DNA of 64,000 nt from Amaurobius ferox. Lineage: Eukaryota; Arthropoda; Arachnida; Araneae; Amaurobiidae. The notes under the pieces are model-generated. The model searched no databases. It was not told the DNA's origin and was given only the letters and a program-made list of their open reading frames with translations. The translations under genes and the position numbers were made by a program. Shown here one piece after another: positions 46,490 through 57,796 of this stretch. Position 1 is the stretch's first letter. The number at the start of each line of letters is the position of its first letter. The stretch is taken from positions 68,817,754-68,881,753 of the forward strand of contig OX578139.1 in the NCBI GenBank assembly GCA_951213105.1, in the 5' to 3' direction.

Positions 46490-46800
46490 AATACATAATT
46501 ATCAGTTTCGACTGGTTTCGAAAGTAAATATTTCTTCATCAGAAGATCAATCGTAACTTGTGAGAAAAAGATAGACGATTGATGCAAGAATAGAAAAACG
46601 TGGCAGGAGCAAGGGAATAGTATTGCAAACGGTCAGAGATGAATAAGGGAGAAATAGGACCCATGAGGCAAGAACAAGGGGTAGGGTGGGACATAATGAA
46701 TGAACGGAAAAATACCAAGGGCGAAAGTGAACGTCAAACAAATGATTCAAATAACTTTTCCAGACGTTTTTAAAAGCCCAATGAAATTAAAAAACCCAAG
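46490..46800 (-). mobile_element. PLE-like 3' end with hammerhead-like motif
   Basis: Minus strand: CT-rich sequence (GACGTTCACTTTCGCCCTTG, CTTGTTCTTGCC, CTCCCTTATTCATCTCTG) leading to CTGATGAAGAAATATTTACT TTCGAAACCAGTC. A similar CT-rich leader plus motif occurs on the plus strand at 50.05-50.31 kb. By analogy with the 21-22 kb element I infer PLE pseudo-LTR sequence; no coding part is present. Confidence 0.45.
46500..46545 (-). ncRNA. Hammerhead ribozyme-like motif
   Basis: Core CTGATGA, an extra A, stem II GAAA/TTTC with seven-base loop, core GAAA, short stem III (CCAG) and cleavage triplet GTC. Stem I is weak (only about two pairs), so activity is doubtful. Confidence 0.5.
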
Positions 46801-47430
46801 AAAATTATGTAAATTATTGAAATAAGAAGAAAGCAAGCGGAATGGAAATATTAAACTAGAGATTTCCAAGCAGAAGAGAAAAAATAATTTGATTAGAAAA
46901 TAATATATTAATTAAATAACTGCTAAAATATGAATCATCATCTGTGTGTTTCGTTGCATTTAAACTATCCTATTCACAGCCGAGTACATCATTATTTCCA
47001 GATCTGCTGTAAAAGGAACTTAATTACATGAGAGGTCAATAAATACGTGTAATTAAATTTAATAATTTAATTATTTATAATAATAATTATAGCAGTGTAC
47101 TTTAGTAAGTAATCTTAGGGTGATTAAATATGGGATACCAGAAAGTGATTCTAATTTTATTAATTAGTTAAATTTGTCTAACACATGTCACACACACACA
47201 CACACAACTTATACGGATAAAAAGGCGCTACCATTGCAACTTGACTGTTGGCACGTATTTTTTAATATAATGACTAATACCTTAAGCAGCACACGCACTA
47301 TTCATGTATTTATTTACATACTTTGAATTTGTACCTTTTTTGGCAGCACGGCGATATTTGATTATTCCTCAAAACATAGCAGATGTAAAGAAGATCGTAC
47401 TTATATAGTAAAATAACTTTTTATTTATTA
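46801..47430. other. AT-rich spacer with a short (CA)n tract
   Basis: (CA)n near 47190; no gene or shared repeat recognised. Confidence 0.25.
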
Positions 47431-47628
47431 CTTTCCTTATATACATAATGTATAAGGAAAGTATTGTGACGGGGGCGAAAATTCAAATACGAGTTTTCGA
47501 CGGGAGAGCTCGTTTCAAGCATCCATGATCACGAATCAAACATTTTTGAGACGATGTGTGTTGAAAACGCAGACCGCACGGCCAACCCAGGGGTTTGCGG
47601 CAGCAAGATGTGAGGCCGGTAGAGACGA

Positions 47629-47666
<38 letters not shown>

Positions 47667-48427
47667 TGTGTGTCTGTCTGTGGAGACGATATCTCACGAA
47701 CAAATAGAGCAATTCGAATGAAATATGGTACAAAAATCATAATCCGTGAATAATGAAAGCTTATTGTTTCTAAACGTAATCGAATGATCAGAACCCCCCT
47801 AAATTTTCGACTGAAATTTTGAAAAAATCATCAAAAAATCTAAGTCTTTAATGAAGTTACACAAATAGACATTTCCTATGTAATTTTTCTTGACATAAAC
47901 TTTAGAACACTAGCATAAACAGTTCTCGAGATATTGCACATTTTAAAAATAAATTTATCAAAAAACTCCATAAATTAAAAAAATATATTAACTGTTGAGA
48001 AACATGCTCATTTTTCATATGTAATATCATGCGATAAATTGAGTGACATCATTCTCGTGGATCTAGCTCGTATTACATTACAATAGATACTTTGAGTAAT
48101 ACTTTTGTATTTGAATGCCAATAGTTATTTATCTGCTATAAGAATAACTTATTTCTCCGTCCATAACGCTAGGCGAGATTTTGGCGCCGAATTTAGCGGA
48201 ATGTCGCCAACTTGGCGAATTTTTTAAATGTTGCTAAATTAACGAAAATAACGCCAAATGGATGGAAATGACACTAAATCAATGATAATGACGACTAATT
48301 GACGAAAATTCAATATCTTGGAACGAATATAAATAACTACTATAATAAAAACCTATTTTTTATTGTAAATGTAGTAAATTCATTACATTATATAAGGAAA
48401 GTCATGTGTTGCCCACATCAGATTTTT
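47431..48427 (+). mobile_element. R2 element, copy e, full length
   Basis: CTTTCCTTATATACATAATG palindrome, GGCGAAAATTC, a GTGTGT tract, AACAAATAGAGCAATTCG, AACGCTAGGCGAGATTTTGG and the end TATAAGGAAAGTCATGTGTT plus GCCCACATCAGATTTTT. An extra ~60-bp segment (GAAAACGCAGACCGCACGG to GTAGAGACG) precedes the GT tract. A solo LTR lies five bases beyond its end. Confidence 0.75.
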
Positions 48428-48432
48428 AATAT

Positions 48433-48994
48433 TGCTACGACGTATTCTCTGGAATAGTGAGTCTACTCCCGGGATACAACAATGAGGTAAAATTTCTGGA
48501 TAACGAAAGCTTTTATTTAAAAACTCTAATAGGCGTAAACCGGAACAATATACAGCGAATAGCTCGATAACTATCTTAAAACATCACTAAAAAACTATCA
48601 GATGCAATAAAAGGCAATCAAATGCTTAGCTATTTCACAATATAGCTGATATTATTCTCAAAACACTGACGTATGTCACAATTCAGTTTAGCTCGAATCA
48701 CGTCAACTGTTTTCCAACTGGAAAGATGACTTACTTATATACTCTCCCAAGAAATTTCTTGAAAGTGCTCGTATTTTCAAGAATATTCTATACATCGAGA
48801 ACGTTCTAGTATGTTTCAAAATTTACCAAAAGTCGCCAAGTTGGCGATAAATTGGCAAATCTGGCAACCTAGTCCCAAAAAGTACGAATTATGACAACTC
48901 TATGTTCACGTAATAGGAATTGTTACATGCAACGTTCCTGACGTTACCCTGGACATAGGCAAAACACAGTGAGACGTTTTGCACATTCACCACA
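48433..48994 (-). mobile_element. Solo LTR, minus strand, with 4-bp target duplication ATAT
   Basis: The 562-bp unit begins TGCTACGACG and ends TTCACCACA on the plus strand (TG...CA), flanked by ATAT at 48429-48432 and 48995-48998. On the minus strand the order is U3 with heat-shock elements, a TATATAAG box (48734-48741), transcribed sequence, and AAATAAAAG (48512-48519) before the 3' end TCGTAGCA. Four-base duplications fit Gypsy-type integration. No internal retrotransposon region remains. Confidence 0.75.
48734..48806 (-). promoter_or_regulatory. Heat-shock element cluster directly upstream of the LTR TATA box
   Basis: Phased pentamers: GAA 48751, TTC 48756, GAA 48761; TTC 48776, GAA 48781, TTC 48786 (same 5-bp phase, two units skipped); plus GAA 48799 with TTC 48804. 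The TATA box lies 10 bases from the first unit with GAGAG between. The layout copies hsp promoters. Confidence 0.7.
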
Positions 48995-48998
48995 ATAT

Positions 48999-49995
48999 TT
49001 TCGCCAGAAATATCTGCCATACAAGTATGTCTCCAAATTTTAAGATGAACACCCATACAGTAATTAATTCTGAAGTATTAAAACTGCATCATCCTAATTA
49101 CAAACATTAAAAACATTTTTAGAGACATTATTAATCACTATACTCAGTTTTTCGTTGCGTGCGGACATTTTAAAATGCTAAAGATCTCATTAAAAAGTTT
49201 TCCTATCTTATCTAACAAGCGTTGAACAGCCAAAAAAAAAAAAAAAAGATAAAATTTTGCGTCGCAGTTTTATTATTTTAACCAGAAATACGAACAGAAG
49301 AGCCCATGTTGCGAACATTTCCCGGCAGTTACCGTTTTAGAGTATGATCATTAAGTTAAATACAGAAGTTGAAAGAAAATTAAGCGATAAATTTAAGTGT
49401 CACATTTATGGATTAGTTTACGTATTTAAATGATGATTGGTTTTATGGCTGTTACCGTTTATTTTTAAATATTTCACACTAAAGATGCAATAGATGAAAT
49501 AAATATATGTTATATTTAGTTATTTATTCGAATATTAGTAATTGAAACATAATTTAATTTATAAAAGCATTTTTAGCTAAGCAATCCAATTTCATTTTTA
49601 ATTTTATAATGCGAAAATGCAAGTTCAGTTTAATTTTATAAATATGTAATCAAATAATATCGCACAAACATACCTTTTCCATTTATTCTAATAAGTGTCA
49701 CATTAAATTAATACATAATTTTCGTATAAATGAAGCTTACAATAAAATTTAGAAATCAATTGCTATCAAAAGCAAACATCAAACTTCGTTTTTGAAAAAA
49801 GCAAAATATGCAACTTCGCTTATTCAAGCAAGTTTGGCATCTGAGGTAGAATGATTTTTTGAGGATTTCGTAAATTTTTGTTTTTCCCGAAGTATTTGTT
49901 GGCGATACCTTTTTCTGCTTCCATAGCTATTTTCTGTTCTACTTATTTTTCATATTTGTTTAGAATATGTTATTTTTCTTGCTGGTATGGTCGAC
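48999..49995. other. AT-rich spacer, poly-A tract at 49230
   Basis: No coding frame, tRNA-like sequence or shared repeat recognised. Confidence 0.25.
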
Positions 49996-50039
49996 ATATA
50001 AACTGAAACCGGTTAGTTACCTTTTATAATGTTTTAGTT

Positions 50040-50345
50040 CGTAGTTTAACTTACTGATCAAGTGCGTTGAATCTACGTTCACTTTCCACTTTGGCTTTAA
50101 CCGTTCACCATTGCGTCCTACTTCTTGTTCCTCCCTTCTTGGTTTTCTACCTCTTTTTTCTTATCTCGCTATTGAAAACCATCTTTCCCTGCTTCAGTCA
50201 CGTTTCTTGTTTTTACATCAGTCGATCTAGCTCTCACAGTGAAGGTTACACCTCTTATGTGTTCTGACGATGAAGGCTGTTTCTTACCTTAGAAACCAGT
50301 TCACACTATAATTCTTAAGATTCATGTTACTTTAAATAAAGTTGT
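50040..50345 (+). mobile_element. PLE-like 3' end with hammerhead-like motif, plus strand
   Basis: CT-rich text (CGTTCACTTTCCACTTTGG, CTTGTTCCTCCCTTCTTGG) parallels 46.5-46.8 kb on the opposite strand, then TTCTGACGATGAAGGCTG, CTTACCTTAGAAACCAGTTC and AAATAAAG. The 66-codon frame here is a by-product of the CT-rich sequence. Confidence 0.4.
50256..50308 (+). ncRNA. Hammerhead-like motif, degenerate
   Basis: CTGACGA, an imperfect stem II (AAGG/CCTT with an outer U-A), GAAA, CCAG and TT. GTGT before the core can pair with ACAC after it. Stem II carries a bulge and position 1.1 is mismatched, so probably inactive. Confidence 0.35.
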
Positions 50346-50498
50346 TTCAGTTTTATTACTCTAGCAGAAGCTTGAGCTGTACGTATCAACCAGAATATTG
50401 GAATTTTTATTGATGCGAAAAACATCAAATAGATTCAGAAAAAAACTACCGAACACTTTTAATAACACTGATTTGATTTTTACTCTACCTCCAATATT

Positions 50499-51293
50499 AA
50501 AAATCTGATGTGGGCAACACATGACTTTTCCTGCAGACTCAAATTCATGTTTTCTTTATTTCTTTAAGAACTCATTAAATTGAGTTTAATTGTACAAAAT
50601 GACTCTAAATTTGCATTTTTAATTCAATTTCTGCTTTTATTTGGTAATTGGACATTTTTCCAAAGGTGGCATAAAAATGCGAAAAATCTCAAATATCGCG
50701 AGAACGGTTAGTCTTAGAGTAATAGAGTTGTTCTTATTCTTTTCCTCATCAAAAATTACGTATAAAACAAGCATTTAATTGATACATTTGAACATACGTA
50801 GTCTTTTTTTAGATATTGGCGATTTTTGCGGGTCATTTCGTAAAAAACGGCATGTTGTTCTTTTCCGAATCGTATCAAAATCTAATCAGCACCAAAATAT
50901 CCCACATGTGATTTATCTACCAAATTTTATGAAACTCCGGTCAATTTGTATTTCAGCTAGAGTGAATACATGAGATTTTTGGGGGCCATTTCGCAAAAAA
51001 AGGCTGGTTTTTTCTTTCGAATTGTACCAAAAACTAATCAGCACCAGGGTCACACCCAAGGGTCTTACCTACCAAATTTTATGCAATTCGGTTCATTAGT
51101 TTTTGAGTTAGAGTGGATGCATACATTGCACAGACACATAGACAGACACACACACACATAGACGTCACGCTAAAAATAGTTTTTTCGTATTCTAGAGGTC
51201 TCGAAACGTGTAGATCCATTGAAAACTTGAGTTGCGATTTTCGACATAATTCCAATACTTTACCTATACATTACCATGTATTGCAGGAAAAGT
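50499..51293 (-). mobile_element. R3 element, copy b
   Basis: Reverse orientation: starts AAATCTGATGTGGGCAACAC and ends with GTATTGCAGGAAAAGT, the 5' palindrome. Contains two TTTCG(C/T)AAAAAA blocks, ACCAAATTTTATG and a short CACACAGAC tract at 51125-51165. Full length, about 795 bp. Confidence 0.75.
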
Positions 51294-51619
51294 AAAAAAG
51301 ATATTCTTATAAGTTTCAATCTTAAGCATTTTTCAGTCATTTTGTATCAATAAGCATTAGTTTTATTTACCTTAGTTAAATATTAGTATGTGATATCCTA
51401 TTTCACTTACTCGTGGCTTGACCACGATTAATTTGTTTCTCTCAGTCTGATCCCCCTATTTCACATACATTTTGTTTTTGACTTAAAGTTCAAGTTTTCA
51501 TCTCTAATTTTTTCACCGTATTCTTTCTCTCTCCTTTTTTCACTACCACTCTCGCACTATCACTATTGTATTGTAGCAGTCACTTACACTTGGTAAACTC
51601 ATATGGTATGTAGTTAAGC

Positions 51620-51680
51620 CCTGAATCTGGTCTGTTCGGGTCGGTTACCCGTGGTGACCCGGACTTCGTGTCTGTTTCCT
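51620..51680. repeat. GGGTC-rich inverted motif
   Basis: TCGGGTCGGTTACCCG then GTGGTGACCCGG can fold back. Related GGGTC-rich text (CCAGGTGCGGGTCAAC, CAAACCCGACCTGC) occurs at 51960-52110, possibly the two ends of a MITE. Confidence 0.35.
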
Positions 51681-51710
51681 TTAATTTTCAAAACTATTTT
51701 AAAAATTATT

Positions 51711-51852
51711 TTTAAGAGTCATACCTTATCACATTCTTTCAAATGAGTAGCTGAATATTTTAAGAGTTGTACCTTATCACATTTTTCAAATGAGTAGCTG
51801 GATATTTTTAAGGGCTGTACCTTATCACATTTTTTTAAATGAGTAGATGGAT
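51711..51852 (+). repeat. Three tandem units of ~48 bp
   Basis: Each unit reads TTTAAG(A/G)G(T/C), TACCTTATCACATT, CAAATGAGTAGCTG with minor changes. Confidence 0.85.
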
Positions 51853-52119
51853 AATTGCGAAAACAGGTGTTACAAATTATAAACAGTACTAAATATTAGA
51901 GATATGCGTTAGAGATTTAAAATCTATTGGATATAATGTTGAAATACAATTCCTTTGCGGGCACGGATTGTATATCCAGGTCACGAATTGAGTATTATCT
52001 GGGTATTCAGGTTCGAGTCGTGTTGTGGGTCAGTTATTATCTATGGTGCTAGTTTGGGCCAGGTGCGGGTCAACAATTGATTGCGGTGGATCAAACCCGA
52101 CCTGCAAAGGACTCTAACA

Positions 52120-52800
52120 TGTAGCTCCTGTCTTATTTACGCAGTAGAAAACATATATTTCGCCATTTGATACAATTGTCTACTTTTAACACATTAATTG
52201 AGCAAAGTTCAAGTCGTAATCTATTTACATATTACTTTTGAATAAAATTAAATTATGTATTTAATACTATAAGCATATTTTTTCATAGATAATTACTGTC
52301 ATGTGTAACTGGCGAGGTATAACAAAAAGTTATAACACACGAGGTATAACACAAGACATAATGCAGTTTATTAGTTATACATTTTATAATGTTTATACGT
52401 TTTTGAAAATTGGCTATTCATTCAGCTTTCAAACGTCAAATTATATATCTCCCCTTAAAAGGCACTAAAATGCATCGCTTAATGCAGTTCTCAGTTAATA
52501 CATTATCTCTTTGCATGTAATTCGCTATACTCACACTGCTCATTACCATAATAATCATCTCAGGATATACATTTGGGATTAAACTTTATACATTAGTTTA
52601 ATATTGGCGATCTAAAAGATCTCACACTATTAGAATAAATAGTTAAGTACACATAATTTTGATGACGTAGAACAGTTTAAAATGTTACATGATATACTTT
52701 GAAACCTACCCCTAAATATCCTAGAATAAATATGTTCACAAGATGAGATCATTGTTTAAATATATGCAGTGTGAATCAGTAAAACATCAAAGAAGGTGAA
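52120..52800. other. AT-rich spacer
   Basis: No supported feature; a run of ten C lies at 52838 beside the Tc1 remnant. Confidence 0.2.
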
Positions 52801-52851
52801 ATATGGGGACCAGTCACTCTGGTCTCTCCAATTCGTGCCCCCCCCCCTATC

Positions 52852-54126
52852 TCAGAGGTGTATCCTTGCGGCACTACTGGTGTGAGTTTCAACAGCACTT
52901 CCTCCTATGTATATATTATATATAATAATGCGAGTGAGGAAAATCAGTAAACAGAGAGAAACAGCAACGAACAATAAGTGATGTTTTTTGTAACATGATA
53001 CACCTATACACTGAACAATAACACCTTCTGATCTGTAGGTTGTAAGACCAGTGAGGGCGGCTATACAGGCAGCAACACGTCTAGGTACAGAGTCAATGAG
53101 CGTGCAGATGGTATCCTGAGGGATGGCTGTCCATTCCCTGTCAGCAATTTGCTGGAGTTCGTCTTCTAAACTCGACGATGGTCGCGCACGCAAGTGACGT
53201 CCCAGACGTGTTCGATTGGTGAGAGATCAGGGGGGACTGGTTACCAGGGGAGCACCTGGGTACATTGCAGGTCATGTTGGCTGATGTGCGTCGTGTGTGA
53301 TATGATGAATGTGTGTGGTGTGATGCCGTGTGTGGCTGATGCGTGCCGTTATCCTGCTGGTAAATGGCATTGGGCACCCCCTGAAGGAAGCGTAGTGTCA
53401 CCGGCCGTAGCACGTCATCCACGTATCGTTGAGTCGTCATAGTTCTCTCAATACGGACCAGAGGTGACTTGCTATCGTAGGTGATGGTGCCCAAAACCGT
53501 GATGCCGCGTTGTCGCGCAGGGTGGAGTTCCACAGATGAGGCCGGATTGGATCTGTCACCACTTCAGCGCCAGACTTCTACACGACGACTGTCATTGCTA
53601 AAACAGAAACATGACTCGTCTGAGAACACGCCCCATGTGCATTTCTGCCGTTCACGTGGCTCTATCCCGACAACATTGCAAACGGAGGCGTCTGTACTGT
53701 TGGGTTAAAGGCAGTCTTCTTAAAGGGCGCCATGAGTGCAGGCCGCCGGAGACCAATCGGCAGATAATGGTCCTGGTCGATATGAGAGAATCAAGGGTGT
53801 CCTGCACATGCTGCAAACGGGCACAGGAAGTGGCCTGCGAAGCCGCCACCGCTTATCGGCGGATGCGTCCTTCCACGTGTGCTGACGTCGCTCTGGCCGT
53901 ACCGGCTCCCCTAAAACGTGCCATATTCCTTTGTTCGAATCATCTTCGCCACAGCCAGTGCACCGTGGACGCGTGTAGGTGGCTGTCTGTTGAGATTTGA
54001 CGTTTGGACCAACCTGCCCTTCTGAGTGCGATCACCATACCCCTCGTGAAATCGTCTGTCTGCTGGAACTGCCTCGGTTGGCGGCAACCTGGCATTCTCT
54101 GCTCCTACATGTTTCCTCTGAGACAA
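52852..54126 (-). pseudogene. Tc1-like transposase, third copy, multiple frameshifts
   Basis: Minus-strand frames in turn give DDFTRGMVIALRRAGWSKRQ ISTDSHLHASTVHWLWRR (helix-turn-helix), SQATSCARLQHVQDTLDSLI, RLVSGGLHSWRPLRRLPL, RQRGITVLGTITYDSKSPLV, TTQRYVDDVLRPVTLRFLQG, YQQDNGTHQPHTA (second Asp) and PPDLSPIEHVWDV (Glu). It is a different lineage from the pair at 14-16 kb. Terminal repeats were not recognised, so limits are those of the coding remnant. Confidence 0.8.
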
Positions 54127-54566
54127 AAAAAAATTGCAAAATAATTTCCCTGGCAGACAGAGCGGAGCTGCTATTGCCGATTCTGCAGGTCCCTTCCCTT
54201 ATATCTCACTCAACATGCGCGGGACAGCTGAGCATTTCGCATCATCTACATAACTCAGTGAGCTGCGTCTACCCTGCAATTTGCATATTTTTCTGTCCAC
54301 TCCCTATTGGTGTCTCATTTTCATGGTCACGTGGTGTATATATATTACTTTTATTTGTATCATAATCCTTATCGATCAGCTTAACCCTGGGCGACCAGCT
54401 TAAACCCTGGATAGTTCTGACGCAGTCGTCACTGCGTTCAATGTCAGCGACGTCTAGCGGTTCAGCTCTTGCGTTACGGCCCTGCTTTGTATGACAAAAA
54501 TTGCTTGTTTAGATGTGATTTATCACCCCTTAAAGTTTGGCCCAAGAGTTCTGGCTCGTCCTGTAT

Positions 54567-55590
54567 AAGAAACGGCTCCTTTAAAATTTTAAAGAAGCTT
54601 GAAGTTTGGCATATGGAAATTTGATGAAATTACCCAAGACAAATATAGTTTTTCAAAAACGTTCGTTTAAGGGGGTGCTCTAGAGAAAAACATTCGAAAG
54701 GTGAAACGACGAAAATCCATGCTTCGAGATGGGATAAATATTTCAAATTTGGTGTACGGGTAGATAATTCAAAAGAAAGAGCATATGCAATTTCAATTTT
54801 CCGATATTTTATACTTTAGGAGGTGTAACAAACCCAAATGTGCGATTTACCGTATAAATGAGAAACTCCTCCTTTGAAAATGCAATAGACGCTTGATATT
54901 ATGTATGAAGGGCAATCATCTAATAAAAAAACGCAAGAAGAGAGTTTTTCAAAAGTGTTCATAAGGGGATGGCTACTTCACGAAAACGTTCGAAAGGTGA
55001 AATGTTAAAAATTGCATCCTTCCCGATGAAATAGAAACTTCATATGTAGTGTATAGGTAGATAGTTCAAAATAAAGAAATTGTACCATAGAAAATTTCCA
55101 ATATTTGTAAATTTAGGGGTTCGAAAAGTGAAATGATAGAAAAAAACATGCTTTGCAATGAGATAGAAACTTCAAATTTGATGTACAGGTATATCGTTTG
55201 AAATGAAGAAAGTGTACAATTTCAGATTTCCAATAATAAACTTTTGTCCAATATCGAACTTTTGTGGAGCCACACACCAAAGTATTCGATAAATGAGAAA
55301 CGCCTACTTTAAAATTTGATAGAGGTTTGAAATATGATATATATGGGTTAATCATTTGATAAAAAACCCAAGGCGAAGAGTGTTTTTCAAAAATGTTCAT
55401 TTATGGGTGTGCTCCACAGAAAAACGTTCGAAAAGTGAAATGATAAATTAGCATACTTCAGTATGAGATAGAGATTTCAAATTTGGTGTACAGATAGATA
55501 GTTCGAAAGGAAGAAAGTGAACAATTTTAGTTTTCTAATATTTTCTTCTTTAGGTGATTCCGCACACCAAAATTTTCGATTTTAAGAGGA
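54567..55590. repeat. Degenerate tandem repeat, ~290-bp unit, about 3.5 copies
   Basis: Units start near 54567, 54859 and 55296 with GAGAAACGCCTCCTTT-like text and contain TTTTTCAAAAACGTTC, CGTTCGAAAGGTGAAA, GAGATAGAAACTTCAAATTT, GGTGTACAGGTAGATAGTTC and CACACCAAAATTTTCGAT. The middle unit contains an extra partial copy. Frames inside are chance. Confidence 0.8.
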
Positions 55591-55860
55591 AATGTGAAAC
55601 ACGAATTGTTTAAAATTATTACTCAGGGGTTTTTTATTGTGAGACCGTTGTTTTTCAATGGGTTTTCGGTTAGTTCATATTATTATTCTTACTAAATTAA
55701 ATTTATACTTATTATTATTTACAAAAATCCTCAATTGCTGCGTCATGCAGCACAGTTGCTATGATGTCATAATTAAATTTCTTGGCCATAAATGACTGTC
55801 CACCCATCATAAAAATTGGCATCTTCACGTCTGGGGTTTAGTGCTATATTGTCGCTATTA

Positions 55861-56443
55861 CCTCTGTTGAACTCGTAATGTATTTTATTCGCGCTGTATC
55901 ACAGCTTGTAAATATTTCTTTTTGTGACTATTTCATTTGTATGTAAATTTAAATTATTTTCACATTTTCTATTATCTACGCAGGGGCCCAATAAAGAGTC
56001 TGTGGGGAGTCAGCTTCCTCTCCCCCTCCTCAACGATTTCCAAGTTATTGTGTTTTCCTTGCTGAACCACATTTTCATCATTAAAACAATGGTCCACTAA
56101 ATTTTGACCCCCCCCCCCGTAAGAAATGCGCCCACACACAATAAATTCTTGAAAATACGTAATGCATTTTAATCACGCTGTTTGACATATTGTAAATATG
56201 TATTTTTGAAACTATTTCATTTGTATGAAAGCTTCCGTAATTTTCCACATTTTCTATTATCTACGCAGGGGCGCACTTAAGAGTGTATGGGGGTGTTGAC
56301 TTTCTCTCCCCCTCCTCAACGATTTTCAAGTTATTATATTTTCCTTGGTGAACCATATTTCCGTCATTTGAACAATAATCCACCAAATTTTGAATTCCCT
56401 GTAAGAAATGCACCCACACACAAATGCTTGAAAAGATGCCCAT
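55861..56443. repeat. Tandem duplication, ~284-bp unit, two copies
   Basis: ACATTTTCTATTATCTACGC, AGGGGC, CTCCCCCTCCTCAACGATTT, AAGTTATT, TGAACCA and GTAAGAAATGCGCCCACACA occur in both copies. An eleven-C run interrupts the first. Confidence 0.85.
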
Positions 56444-57095
56444 CTATATACGAATCTCGTCGTACAGTTTAGAACAAAATATATTTCAATAACTTATAGT
56501 TTTTAGGAAGGAGCGAACAATTTTATATTTTGACAGCGAGTAAATGAATATTTTCCTAATAAACAATTTATAAATTTTTACATCATTCCTGAATATAACA
56601 TCATTCATCAATAAAGTTAAAATTAAAGGGCTTAACTTTCCTTTACTTAGAGTCATAAATTTCATTCCGTTAGCTACATCATACAGGAAAGGTTGATGAT
56701 TACAGAATATAGAATCTGCTGTGTCCAAAACTTGATTTACTCTACTGATTACGAAAGTTAATAAGTTAGGAAAACAAAAAGACAAAATCACAAATTTAAG
56801 TTTTATTATGACTTGATATCACAGAAAGCAACTAGGCATTTTTTTGAAAAAAAATGCATTTTAAATATCATAGAAATAATTATTTCCCGTGATATAGTGG
56901 AGACGTGAAAAATTCTAATATCTGATAGCGGCTCCTGACAGCTCTTAAAAAGCAGTGCCTATTTATATATGGTAAACCATACTTATTTATTCACTCCTTA
57001 TTAAAGATATTTAGAATTTTACGATACTTTTATTCTTACATCATAAAGGAACAACATCTCTAGAATAGTCAATGTTATCTTTTATAAAATATGTG
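56444..57095. other. AT-rich spacer with one 101-codon minus frame
   Basis: The frame at 56486-56791 (MILSFCFPNLLTFVISRVNQ...) includes KGKLSPLILTLLMNDVIF; composition is not purely low complexity, but I recognise no family. Possible decayed exon. Confidence 0.25.
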
Positions 57096-57099
57096 TAAA

Positions 57100-57240
57100 G
57101 AGCTGCCCCAACCGGGAATCAAATCTTAGATCTGCGAACTGGCCGCTTTACCGCTGAGCTACTGGGACTAAATTGCAAGCTCTTATTAATGAAGTGGATT
57201 CTGCATTCTGCATCCTCTAATGTCAGATCGGCGAGCAACT
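57100..57240 (-). repeat. tRNA-derived SINE head with conserved 5' flank
   Basis: Minus strand: AGAGCTTGCAATTTAGTCCC, AGTAGCTCAGCGGTAAAGCG (A-box), then ATTTGATTCCCGGTTGG (B-box). The 5' flank GAGCTTGCAATTTA and, further out, ATCTGACATTAGAGGATGC recur near the heads at 46.0 and 59.7 kb. Confidence 0.6.
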
Positions 57241-57687
57241 GACAATCTGACTGACTCCATCCTGCTTTACTATATATTGTAGGTGAGCCTCCTCCTACTA
57301 CTATTTTTACCCAGGTTAGTATCTTGCGAGGTCGTTATCCTCTCAATTCGAAGTCGGCACTCAATCTTCCAGAGTCCACTGAATCCGTACTAGTCGTATT
57401 AGGGTCACTTTCAGATCTCGGACGTTATAACGTATTAAATTATATGAACTTATTGTGTTCCCTCCATTTTTTCTTTAAAAGAAAAAAAAAGCTATGTTAA
57501 CTGTTCTTATTTTCTCGGATTTTTCTTTTGACCCGTTTATTTGTATTTTTTCTTCTTTTTATTTTCTAAATTTTATTATAAATTTCTGTTTTTGTTTTTC
57601 ATATGCCTAAATCTTTTTCCTTTTCATATATTTTCTAAATTTTACTTTTAAAATTTTATTATTTTCTTTAATTTTAATCTATTTTCA

Positions 57688-57796
57688 CTTTCCCTGCAAT
57701 ACATGGTAATGTATAGGGAAAGTATTGGAATCATGCCGAAAATCGCAACTCGAGTTTTCGACGGATCTACACGTTACGAGACCTCTACAATACGAA
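57688..57796 (+). mobile_element. R3 element, copy c: 5' part, interrupted
   Basis: CTTTCCCTGCAATACATGGT palindrome through GACCTCTACAATACGAAAA. The continuation (AACTATTTTTAGCGTGACG) is found at 58593 after the inserted copy d. Confidence 0.8.

Noticed and set aside
46547..46750. 67-codon minus frame rich in Leu/Ser/Pro
   Set aside because: It is the translation of a CT-rich untranslated sequence that recurs without the frame at 50.05 kb.
47525..47740. Open frames with long THTHTH or CVCVCV runs, also in R2/R3 copies elsewhere
   Set aside because: They come from GT/CA microsatellites inside R2 and R3 elements.
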